A DNA stretch of 5,628 nucleotides from positions 1-5,628 of the forward strand of contig JAYVMU010000075.1 of assembly GCA_043758775.1 (NCBI GenBank). Direction: 5' to 3'. A model generated the notes under the pieces. That model searched no databases, was not told where the DNA came from, and saw nothing but the letters and a program-made list of their open reading frames with translations. Both the position numbers and the translations under genes were made by a program. The DNA is from JACMMS01 sp043758775. GTDB taxonomy: Bacteria > Pseudomonadota > Gammaproteobacteria > Burkholderiales > Methylophilaceae. This document shows positions 1 to 4,534 of this stretch, piece by piece. Every line of letters starts with the position of its first letter. The stretch's first letter is position 1.

Positions 1-25
1 CTACTATCGCTGCGTCCCCTTATTT

Positions 26-63
26 TGTGGATAAGTGGGCGAAATATGTGGATAAGTCGGCGA
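26..63 (+). promoter_or_regulatory. Two DnaA boxes in a 17-bp direct repeat; possible origin element
   Basis: Two copies of a 17-bp unit lie at 26-42 and 47-63 and differ at one base (TGTGGATAAGTGGGCGA versus TGTGGATAAGTCGGCGA). Each begins with TGTGGATAA, the exact reverse complement of the consensus DnaA box TTATCCACA. The boxes (26-34 and 47-55) start 21 bp apart, about two helical turns, so they face the same side of the DNA. Known role: host DnaA binds such sites at chromosomal, plasmid and some phage origins. Inferred: a replication or partition control site, or iterons for a replication protein. The series may continue to the left of the window. No other copy was seen in the window. 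Confidence 0.6.
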
Positions 64-96
64 TTATAGATGTATATACAACTAGTGTGACCCGGC

Positions 97-133
97 AAAA
101 AAAAGCGCGCCCCGCTGACCCAGCGAAACGCGC
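97..133 (-). terminator. Rho-independent terminator for the leftward genes
   Basis: Read on the minus strand, this is a 13-bp stem (arms 121-133 and 105-117) with a 3-nt loop, followed directly by eight U (104 down to 97). Five GC pairs form the base, then three U-G wobble pairs, then CGCUG pairing with CAGCG. The wobbles exist only in the leftward RNA (they would be A-C mismatches in the rightward RNA), and the plus strand has no T-run after the stem, so it works in one direction only. It lies about 100 bp past the end of the ribbon-helix-helix gene and closes the leftward transcript. Confidence 0.9.
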
Positions 134-140
134 CCACTTT

Positions 141-209
141 TGCATTCACCTTGTTAAATTACCATTTAGCATTGTCTCATCAAACTAAATGCAACCTTAA
201 CAAGTGCAT
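141..209. repeat. Nested inverted repeat in the leader-side non-coding region
   Basis: Outer arms TTGTTAA (151-157) and TTAACAA (197-203) are perfect. They can be extended with small bulges to CAC/GTG and TGCA/TGCA (141-144 and 206-209). Inside them, CATTTAG (163-169) and CTAAATG (185-191) form a second perfect 7-bp pair around a 15-nt loop. The segment is AT-rich. It lies between the last leftward gene and its terminator, so it would be folded in the 3' end of that mRNA, or it could be a cruciform or protein site belonging with the DnaA boxes nearby. No T-run follows it, so it is not itself a terminator. Confidence 0.45.
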
Positions 210-230
210 ATGAAGCAAATAACGTGTAGT

Positions 231-536
231 TTATTTACCCCCCCTAATTGAAGCCTTTAACGCTTCGATTTGCTCGGCTAGATAAGCCTCTAGTTTTGAC
301 TCAAAAATAGCCGTGATAGTCGCATCAGCAACCACCAATTCGAGTATAATTTCAGCAACGCTTGCATTTCGTTGTGAAGCATACTCTTTAATTGCCTCAA
401 ATCGGAGGGGCGGCAAACTAATTGAATAGCTCTTATTGGCGTTGGGATTGACCGTGCGCGGCTTGCGCTTTTTCACGATTTTTTCAGGTGTTGCCAACGC
501 TGTCTCTTCGGTAACTACCGTCTCGTTTTTAGCCAT
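231..536 (-). CDS. Ribbon-helix-helix-type DNA-binding protein, probable regulator
   Basis: This 101-residue protein has an acidic tip, then a basic stretch (KKRKPR, residues 22-27) and a segment at about 36-69 that fits a MetJ/Arc/CopG fold. That segment has a short beta strand (SYSISLPP, 36-43), helix A (about 45-57) and helix B (about 59-69) with alternating hydrophobic residues. The C-terminal third (72-97) looks like one more helix that could form a coiled coil. Proteins of this fold bind DNA as dimers through the paired beta strands and usually repress promoters. Its ATG lies inside the end of the upstream 73-residue gene (8-bp overlap at 529-536), with only a distant GAGGA upstream, so translation is probably coupled. 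It is last in its transcript before the terminator at 97-133. Possible targets are the repeats at 837-887 or the promoters; that link is inferred from position. The exact family is unconfirmed. Confidence 0.75.
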   Translation of the reverse strand: MAKNETVVTEETALATPEKIVKKRKPRTVNPNANKSYSISLPPLRFEAIKEYASQRNASVAEIILELVVADATITAIFESKLEAYLAEQIEALKASIRGGK

Positions 537-750
537 GATTTTTTATCGTTTCCTCTTCTAACATTTTTGTGGCTGCTGACAAAAAATTCATCGCTATACT
601 GCTAACGAGTGGTGCGAGAATTTTTGCGGCTTCAGACTCTAATGAGTAAAGTGTCTCTGACGATGCCACCAACATGAGCCATATTTCGCGTTCTTTTTCT
701 TGGCGCGTCATGTCGTTTAGTTCGACACTAGGATTTAAGTAGCCGTGCAT
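529..750 (-). CDS. Small helical protein of unknown function (73 aa)
   Basis: I do not recognise this protein. The frame opens further upstream at an ATG at 780, but that codon lies just ahead of the -10 box (771-776), so it cannot be in the mRNA made from this promoter. The ATG at 748-750 has a perfect AGGAGG (758-763) seven bases upstream and is the start chosen, giving 73 residues. After a short polar start, the sequence looks like two amphipathic helices (about 14-35 and 36-66), acidic overall, with hydrophobic runs such as IWLMLVA and ILAPLVSSIAMNFL. Cysteines and recognisable catalytic motifs are absent. It is the first gene after its own promoter and overlaps the ribbon-helix-helix gene by 8 bp, so the two probably work in one pathway, such as phage gene control. 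A small helical partner or antagonist of that regulator is possible but unproven. Confidence 0.7.
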   Translation of the reverse strand: MHGYLNPSVELNDMTRQEKEREIWLMLVASSETLYSLESEAAKILAPLVSSIAMNFLSAATKMLEEETIKNHG

Positions 751-770
751 ATGGATACCTCCTAAGAAAT

Positions 771-799
771 AGTATCGCATATATAGATAAGTATGTCAA
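771..799 (-). promoter_or_regulatory. Sigma70-type leftward promoter of the two-gene regulatory unit
   Basis: On the minus strand, TTGACA (799 to 794), a 17-bp spacer and GATACT (776 to 771) are preceded by TGC, an extended -10. The -35 is a perfect consensus. Transcription should begin near 764-765, so the mRNA starts almost at the AGGAGG (763-758) and has a leader of only about 14 nt before the ATG at 750. The -10 region is shared base for base (11 bp, 771-781 and 3575-3585) with the second leftward promoter. Confidence 0.8.
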
Positions 800-836
800 G
801 CTAAAGGACTATTAGGAGCGTGCTATTTCATAAATA

Positions 837-887
837 TGGGAAACTTTTAAAATAACTTCCCAAAAAGCCTACCATAGCTTCCCAAAA
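837..887. promoter_or_regulatory. Spaced TGGGAA/TTCCCA repeats, candidate operator
   Basis: TGGGAA occurs at 837-842 and its inverse TTCCCA at 857-862 and 879-884. The last two lie in a longer direct repeat, ATA(A/G)CTTCCCAAAA (852-865 and 874-887), offset by 22 bp. The first pair frames an imperfect palindrome centred on TTTTAAAA. Spacings of 20 and 22 bp put all sites on about one face of the helix. They lie upstream of the promoter at 771-799 and just past the polymerase stop codon. One more TGGGAA (940-945) is inside the polymerase gene. This is a plausible binding site for a regulator, perhaps the ribbon-helix-helix protein; it could also be only the 3' tail of the polymerase mRNA. Confidence 0.45.
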
Positions 888-894
888 TAAGCAT

Positions 895-2733
895 TTATTT
901 ATTTTGGTGGTCCGATACTCTCGGTCGCACATCACCGTTTGGGAAGACTGACCACGTCTTAGAATGTTCAATTTTGCTATATTGACGTGTGCGACGAGTG
1001 GTCATATTTTGCGTTTTGAATTTTAATAAACTGGGAATTGAATTGACAGATACATAGGGCACGATTTTGGTGGTACCAGTAAAATTGTCTTCATGACGTA
1101 AGCCAGCTTTAGGTATGCCTTTGGCTTTATCAATATGGGAAGCATCATGTTTTGTCGCGCTGTATCTTTTTGGTCCCATTGCCACGAATTTCACATACTC
1201 GGCTTCTACTTTTAATTCACCATAGGCTTCCCCTATTTTGAGCACGCCAGCGGCGACCACAGGAGCTAGCGCTGTACGTGATATGACAATACTATCAGTA
1301 TCACCATACACCGCACTTGTAGCCCTTGCTAGGGTGTTTAAATGAATACGTGCATGTGCTGTTACCCAGCTAGCCCAGTGAACCATCATGTAAGGCGCTT
1401 GGATGTCGTCAATTTTTTCATAGAGACAGTCGCTAGGTATATTATCATCAGGACCAAAAAACGGTGTGGCATTGGCGGGTACTTCACCAAAAATTAATTT
1501 CTTGGCTACTGGCTTCATACCAAATTTACCATAGAGACTGTTACGCATATTTTTGGCAGCCATACCAATACTATCGACTATGCCATCTATTTTATGTTCG
1601 CGCTCTAATTTCTCACAGGTTGTTAAGAAGTCATCAAATATCATGCCAATGCTATCAAACGTGTAACCGTCGATAACATCAATGATATAGCCGAGTGAAC
1701 GCGCATATTCAATGGTAATAGATGGAATGTAGCATTCAAAATTACCACAAGACCAGCGGTTATTCAAATCTGGTATGAATGGATACATTTCATCCAATGG
1801 CACATGCGCGACACAGTGATAGATGCCAGCCTTACCCGCACGGTAGACATCAGTAAAACATCCTGAGCCAATCGGTACACCTTGGCGCATAGCGTGCGCG
1901 TACATCGCATTGACATCTAAATGCAGCATATCATATTGCGGTGTAATAGTTGTCAAAAAGACAATGCCACCGGCATAGCTTTTGCGACCATACTCTTCGA
2001 CTGCGGGACGCTGTCGCCAAAAGTAGCCAGACATATCATCAGGTAATGTACGTCGCCATGCTTTCATCGCCGTTGATGCACTAGTTAAAGCTAGATTGAC
2101 TCCAAAATGTTCAAACACAATTTGGCAATATTTTTCATAAGCAAACATCAACCCCAAAACATCATAGTTCAAATATTCCATATCTAGCGGATTGTTAGGG
2201 TGAAAATAATTAACGCTACCATCGGGTAATTCCCATGGCCGTTCTTTTTTCGCATAGAGAGGAGCCAAAACTTTTGTTAAGGCACTTAATGATGTTTGAA
2301 TGACCGTAAAACTATCTATCAATTTTACGATTTGTTTTTTATAGCGAAGGGTAATAAGGATAGGCCGCCCATCACCACGGATAATCATATCATACTTCAA
2401 GCCTGGATGTTCATCTTTATAATCGCGTATATGTTTCATCAGATATGCATAATCATAACCACTGCCATTATGCGCCACAACGGTATGACCACGCATTTTT
2501 TTAGATAAACAAAAATCTAAGAATTCTGCTTCATCGTTAAAATTATAAGCCGTGCTAGGGTTATCATAAAAGCGTGCTTGACCAATAACCCAGCTACCAC
2601 CGAGTGTGTTTTCTCCTGGTAAGCCAGTTTCAATATCAAAAAAGACATGCTTTCCTAACTTTAATTCTTGTGGTGGTAATGGTGTGAGTAAATGAGTGTT
2701 ACGCGACACTTTACTTGGCTGTTTTATTTCCAT
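895..2733 (-). CDS. Family B DNA polymerase, protein-primed type
   Basis: This 612-residue enzyme replicates the element's DNA and should have both polymerase and 3'-5' proofreading activity. Exonuclease motifs are complete: Exo I FFDIETG (D33, E35), Exo II HNGSGYD (N89, D94) and Exo III YLNYD (Y187, D191). The linker motif YAGG (253-256) follows. Polymerase motifs are A LDVNAMY (D273), B KNMRNSLYG (K394, N398, Y401), C YGDTDS (D478, D480) and KRY (522-524). The gaps from A to B (121 residues) and from B to C (80) are close to phi29 polymerase, as I recall it, leaving room for the TPR1 and TPR2 insertions that mark protein-primed enzymes. Length fits PRD1 and phi29 (about 550-575) rather than the larger cellular enzymes. 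The gene overlaps the upstream 127-residue gene by 10 bp and has only a weak AGG upstream, suggesting coupled translation. No catalytic residue is missing. Family certain; protein priming is inferred. Confidence 0.96.
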   Translation of the reverse strand: MEIKQPSKVSRNTHLLTPLPPQELKLGKHVFFDIETGLPGENTLGGSWVIGQARFYDNPSTAYNFNDEAEFLDFCLSKKMRGHTVVAHNGSGYDYAYLMKHIRDYKDEHPGLKYDMIIRGDGRPILITLRYKKQIVKLIDSFTVIQTSLSALTKVLAPLYAKKERPWELPDGSVNYFHPNNPLDMEYLNYDVLGLMFAYEKYCQIVFEHFGVNLALTSASTAMKAWRRTLPDDMSGYFWRQRPAVEEYGRKSYAGGIVFLTTITPQYDMLHLDVNAMYAHAMRQGVPIGSGCFTDVYRAGKAGIYHCVAHVPLDEMYPFIPDLNNRWSCGNFECYIPSITIEYARSLGYIIDVIDGYTFDSIGMIFDDFLTTCEKLEREHKIDGIVDSIGMAAKNMRNSLYGKFGMKPVAKKLIFGEVPANATPFFGPDDNIPSDCLYEKIDDIQAPYMMVHWASWVTAHARIHLNTLARATSAVYGDTDSIVISRTALAPVVAAGVLKIGEAYGELKVEAEYVKFVAMGPKRYSATKHDASHIDKAKGIPKAGLRHEDNFTGTTKIVPYVSVNSIPSLLKFKTQNMTTRRTRQYSKIEHSKTWSVFPNGDVRPRVSDHQNK

Positions 2734-3107
2734 AGCAACGCCAGACCTGAGATATCGTTCATGTTTGTTTCCAATTCAGTATCAAATTTATCATAACCTT
2801 GACGCATGAGGGTATCTTTGTAGATGTTAGCGCGAATAGTTACCCAGCGTTTAGGTGCCCCCTCATAAAATTGTACGTTTCCTCGTACTCGTATCATTAC
2901 TTGGCTGTCATCAGGTAAGGATGCAATCTTATCCCACAATCGTTCAGGATAACGAAAATTTTGGATGTTAAATGTACCCGCCTTTTGGTTCACATAAAAT
3001 TTATTATTATAGGCACGCCGTGATATAACTTCTCCCGTCTTTATGTTCTCATATTGACCAGATGATTTTTTACCCGTCCTACGGTAGTCCGACTTTTTCT
3101 CTGACAT
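2724..3107 (-). CDS. Small basic protein upstream of the polymerase; positional candidate for terminal protein
   Basis: This 127-residue protein begins with a basic, polar tail and a motif Y19-E-N-x-x-T-G-E-V-I-S-R-R (19-31). Similar TGE-x-I-S-R-R stretches occur, as I recall, in uncharacterised small proteins of mobile elements. From about residue 44 a mixed alpha/beta segment rich in Arg, Tyr and Trp follows, ending in an acidic tail. The start has TAGGTT at 3119-3114, about 7 nt before the ATG. It ends inside the polymerase start (10-bp overlap). In phi29 and PRD1 the gene transcribed just before the polymerase encodes the terminal protein that primes replication, so position suggests that role. 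However, known terminal proteins are about twice this size, and I see no family match. A DNA-binding or single-strand-binding protein is the main alternative. Coding status is solid; function is a guess. Confidence 0.85.
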   Translation of the reverse strand: MSEKKSDYRRTGKKSSGQYENIKTGEVISRRAYNNKFYVNQKAGTFNIQNFRYPERLWDKIASLPDDSQVMIRVRGNVQFYEGAPKRWVTIRANIYKDTLMRQGYDKFDTELETNMNDISGLALLWK

Positions 3108-3116
3108 GATGCCAAC

Positions 3117-3224
3117 CTACCGATACAGCAGGATTGATAGGTGAATGCCTATCACGATTGCCATGAGTAAAACAATAAGCAGCACGCAGAGCCATAACCA
3201 TGTAAAAAAGATGTTATCACGCAC
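3117..3224 (-). CDS. Possible 35-aa single-pass membrane peptide (GTG start)
   Basis: A frame starting at GTG (3224-3222) overlaps the last 8 bp of the 90-residue gene and fills the gap before the 127-residue gene. The peptide has a short charged start (VRDN), then about 26 hydrophobic residues broken only by Thr, Gly and His (roughly 5-33), ending in Tyr-Arg. That is one membrane helix. The same frame stays open further upstream to 3326, but there it runs through the 90-residue gene in another register. No good Shine-Dalgarno is visible, so it would depend on coupling to the upstream stop. Small membrane proteins are common in PRD1-like phages, and in lysis or superinfection control, but nothing assigns a role here. 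It may be an untranslated spacer. Confidence 0.4.
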   Translation of the reverse strand: MRDNIFFTWLWLCVLLIVLLMAIVIGIHLSILLYR

Positions 3225-3489
3225 GATGTAATTCTTTATAATAAAAATAACCATATGCATCAGTATATTTAGTTTCTTTACCACTACATGAATTATATAA
3301 ATTAGTAATTTCTTCGGGAGTGTCATGATAACTTAGATAACTACCTTGACTGATAACGACATAATACCAACCATGTGCACAACCAACACAGGTAATAATA
3401 TCAACGGTTTGCGATTTGTCAAATATTTCATTCGGTATGGATGTTTCATGCGCACATGGCAAAACAAAGATACCCCGATTTTTCCGCAT
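3217..3489 (-). CDS. Early 90-aa protein with a Cys/His cluster, possible zinc binding
   Basis: The frame is open from 3537, but the best start is the ATG at 3489, with GGAGGG (3502-3497) seven bases upstream, giving 90 residues. I do not recognise the family. The notable feature is a set of possible metal ligands: C12-x-H14, then C34-x-x-C37-x-H39, like a small zinc ribbon or knuckle. Strand-like segments flank them (GIFVLP, VDIIT, GWYYVVI), and the C-terminal part is rich in Tyr and acidic residues. It is the first gene of the leftward replication unit, so it is made earliest. Small zinc-binding early proteins in phages often alter host transcription or regulate the phage; that is inference. 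Its ribosome site is buried in the hairpin at 3497-3541, so its expression is probably controlled at the leader. Confidence 0.7.
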   Translation of the reverse strand: MRKNRGIFVLPCAHETSIPNEIFDKSQTVDIITCVGCAHGWYYVVISQGSYLSYHDTPEEITNLYNSCSGKETKYTDAYGYFYYKELHRA

Positions 3490-3490
3490 G

Positions 3491-3541
3491 AAAAAACCCT
3501 CCGCATGTGTCTCATCCCCACGACAAGACACATGCAAAGGG
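3491..3541 (-). terminator. Leader hairpin with U6: attenuator-like, buries a ribosome binding site
   Basis: In the leftward RNA, the arms 3541-3526 and 3512-3497 form 16 consecutive pairs (14 Watson-Crick, two U-G) around a 13-nt loop. Six U follow at once (3496-3491), then C and the AUG at 3489. The inner 10 bp (GCATGTGTCT / AGACACATGC) are perfect. This has the full form of an intrinsic terminator, yet it lies between the leftward promoter (3575-3603) and the first gene. Its 3' arm contains GGAGGG, the Shine-Dalgarno of the 90-residue gene. So it could stop transcription early, block translation, or both. On the plus strand the T-run is poor, so it is not a good rightward terminator. Confidence 0.75.
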
Positions 3542-3543
3542 CT

Positions 3544-3564
3544 TTAGTGGGGTATTGGCTCCAT
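3544..3564 (-). CDS. Possible six-residue leader peptide MEPIPH
   Basis: ATG at 3564-3562 opens six codons (Met-Glu-Pro-Ile-Pro-His) and ends in TAA at 3546-3544, three bases before the attenuator-like stem. It lies within a few bases of the predicted transcription start (about 3568), so it would have to be translated as a nearly leaderless message; there is no Shine-Dalgarno. Its last two sense codons, CCC CAC, can pair perfectly with GUGGGG in the hairpin loop (3521-3516). The arrangement resembles a translated attenuator leader, but a six-codon frame also arises easily by chance. Confidence 0.2.
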   Translation of the reverse strand: MEPIPH

Positions 3565-3574
3565 ATGCAAATTA

Positions 3575-3603
3575 AGTATCGCATACCTACATCTGTTTGT
3601 CAA
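3575..3603 (-). promoter_or_regulatory. Leftward sigma70-type promoter of the replication unit
   Basis: On the minus strand there is TTGACA (3603-3598), a 17-bp spacer ending in TATGC, then GATACT (3580-3575), an extended -10. The layout and the -10 sequence are the same as at 771-799. The predicted start near 3568 gives a leader of about 79 nt to the ATG at 3489, containing the hairpin at 3497-3541. It should drive the 90-residue gene, the 127-residue gene and the polymerase. Confidence 0.8.
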
Positions 3604-3625
3604 TGCGGACAAAAAATGGTATAAT
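3597..3625 (+). promoter_or_regulatory. Rightward sigma70-type promoter of the structural genes
   Basis: TTGTCA (3597-3602), a 17-bp spacer and a perfect TATAAT (3620-3625) with TGG before it (extended -10). Transcription should start near 3632, about 20 nt ahead of the first ATG (3652), leaving a short leader carrying AGGAGG (3639-3644). Its -35 lies on the same bases as the leftward -35 (3598-3603), one on each strand. It should drive everything from 3652 to beyond the window. Confidence 0.85.
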
Positions 3626-3651
3626 GAAAGCAGTTCATAGGAGGTATAGCC

Positions 3652-3981
3652 ATGCCTGAAGGTGATGAACCACATGAGCCATCACTACCACAAACACCAA
3701 GCGAAGCGCCTGACCACCTTGCCGCCATTAACTCCAAACTTGACGGCATCGGTAGCAAATTTGACGAACACACCAAACGTCTTGACGACAATGATAGGAG
3801 ATGGAGTGAATATGACGCCAGCCGAAAGCCCACTACCTCTGACTCAGGAGGCGGTAACGGGTCAACTCCTCCCAAGCCAACTCCTCCCAAGCCAACCGAA
3901 GAAGCGCCGCCAGCGCCGCCAGTCGTCAAACCCGATAAACCCCCAAGACAAGACCACTGGTACAGTCGAAAGCTCCGATAG
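3652..3981 (+). CDS. Acidic coiled-coil and proline-rich protein, first structural-unit gene (109 aa), possibly frameshifted
   Basis: The start is clear: AGGAGG (3639-3644) lies seven bases before the ATG, just after the promoter. Residues 1-20 are acidic and Pro-rich. Residues about 21-53 (from HLAAINSKLDGI to RRWSEY) look like a charged helix or short coiled coil. Residues about 58-98 are a low-complexity Gly/Ser then Pro/Lys/Glu linker, partly built from two small tandem repeats. After a few more residues (QDHWYSRKLR) the frame stops. A linker leading to nothing suggests that the true product continues in the +1 frame, where a second reading frame runs to 4534; the CCCCC at 3940-3944 is the likely shift site, giving about 293 residues. 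Alternatives: a genuine 109-residue protein that overlaps the next gene by 170 bp, or an indel error in this record. I do not recognise the family; a virion or assembly protein is likely from its position. Confidence 0.75.
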   Translation: MPEGDEPHEPSLPQTPSEAPDHLAAINSKLDGIGSKFDEHTKRLDDNDRRWSEYDASRKPTTSDSGGGNGSTPPKPTPPKPTEEAPPAPPVVKPDKPPRQDHWYSRKLR

Positions 3982-4534
3982 TGTCCCCGCTGACATGCTA
4001 CCAGAGAAAAAGCGTAGTAAAGCAGCAATTCAGCTTATTAAAGACATCAATGACTATTACACGAAACTCGGCGCATTGGTGTTTATGTTTGACCAGTTTG
4101 ATGGCTTCGTTATCATGGACGGCGCGCCTAAACGTGCGGAGGAATTGGTAGACGTAGCGGTTAAGCATCCCCAATTTTTTAAGTCATTGCAAAATATGGT
4201 AAAAGGCGGCGACGTTGCCGCGCTCATTGGTGGTTATGCCAGTGTAGCTTTTGTGATTGCCCAGCACCATAATGTTGTACCACCGCTTGACCAGATACCC
4301 GCCTTGTTAGCATCTACGTTTGGGCGTAAACCTAAGCCACCTAAGTCTGTGACCGACTTTCCCCCACTTTACCCTAACGAAGCTGCATTAAAAGAACAGG
4401 CTTTTTACGACGAGCTACACAAACAAGATGCCACTAGCATTGATCCACGTGCAGCTATTCTCGAAGACGCAAACGAGTACGCAAATGGAGTGTACCCTGA
4501 TGATGACCCAAGGTCAAGCATACGCCGCGCATGA
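3812..4534 (+). CDS. Hypothetical virion or assembly protein in the +1 frame, upstream of the ATPase
   Basis: The frame is open from 3662, but the best separate start is the ATG at 3812, with GGAG at 3803-3806 (5 nt) and AGGAG at 3796-3800, giving 240 residues. Roughly residues 1-44 are in DNA that the first frame reads as a tidy Pro-rich linker, and in this frame they look random and basic, so they may not be translated as such. From about residue 62 (KKRSKAAIQLIKDINDYY) a folded domain begins: helices, then a hydrophobic stretch around VAALIGGYASVAFVIAQHH (about 135-153) that could be a membrane or buried helix, then a Pro-rich and acidic C-terminus. I cannot name a family. Position just before the packaging ATPase, and overlap with it by 35 bp, suggest a role in capsid or membrane assembly or packaging. 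It may be the C-terminal part of a single fusion with the 3652 frame. Confidence 0.75.
   Translation: MTPAESPLPLTQEAVTGQLLPSQLLPSQPKKRRQRRQSSNPINPQDKTTGTVESSDSVPADMLPEKKRSKAAIQLIKDINDYYTKLGALVFMFDQFDGFVIMDGAPKRAEELVDVAVKHPQFFKSLQNMVKGGDVAALIGGYASVAFVIAQHHNVVPPLDQIPALLASTFGRKPKPPKSVTDFPPLYPNEAALKEQAFYDELHKQDATSIDPRAAILEDANEYANGVYPDDDPRSSIRRA
3863..3921 (+). repeat. Two short tandem repeats inside the proline-rich linker
   Basis: CAACTCCTCCCAAGC occurs twice in tandem (3863-3877, 3878-3892), and GCGCCGCCA occurs twice in tandem (3904-3912, 3913-3921). Both units are multiples of three, so they keep either frame. In the first frame they encode the linker repeats TPPKP TPPKP and PPAPP. They probably arose by slippage and can vary in number between relatives. 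Confidence 0.8.
3940..3944 (+). other. Candidate +1 frameshift site (CCCCC)
   Basis: In the 3652 frame the codons here are AAA-CCC-CCA. If the tRNA on CCC (3940-3942) slips by +1 to the next CCC, reading continues at 3944 in the frame that ends at 4534. The result joins residues 1-97 of the first frame to 196 residues of the second. CCC-N is a known +1 slippery site in other phages. A C5 run is also a common place for sequencing indels, so programmed shifting and error cannot be told apart here. I saw no obvious stimulating structure. Confidence 0.4.

Noticed and set aside
1464..1676. Open frame of 70 codons on the plus strand
   Set aside because: It lies wholly inside the polymerase gene on the other strand, has no ribosome site and an unusual Cys/Tyr/His-rich composition.
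2296..2508. Second 70-codon plus-strand frame within the polymerase gene
   Set aside because: Antisense shadow of conserved polymerase coding sequence; no start signals.
3333..3624. Open frames on both strands across the early promoter region
   Set aside because: They run through the promoters, hairpin and the 90-residue gene in other registers, and lack ribosome sites. The plus-strand one would begin upstream of its only promoter.
3662..3811. Upstream extension of the second structural frame to an ATG at 3662
   Set aside because: No ribosome site of its own so close to the strong start at 3652, and the His/Thr/Leu-rich translation looks like a shadow.
3600..4028. Minus-strand frame of 142 codons
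   Set aside because: Antisense of the proline-rich locus; its Gly/Ser-rich composition simply mirrors the Pro codons.
4428..4499. Longer ATPase start at 4428
   Set aside because: It would deepen the overlap with the preceding gene to 107 bp with no Shine-Dalgarno, and the ATPase core is complete from 4500.
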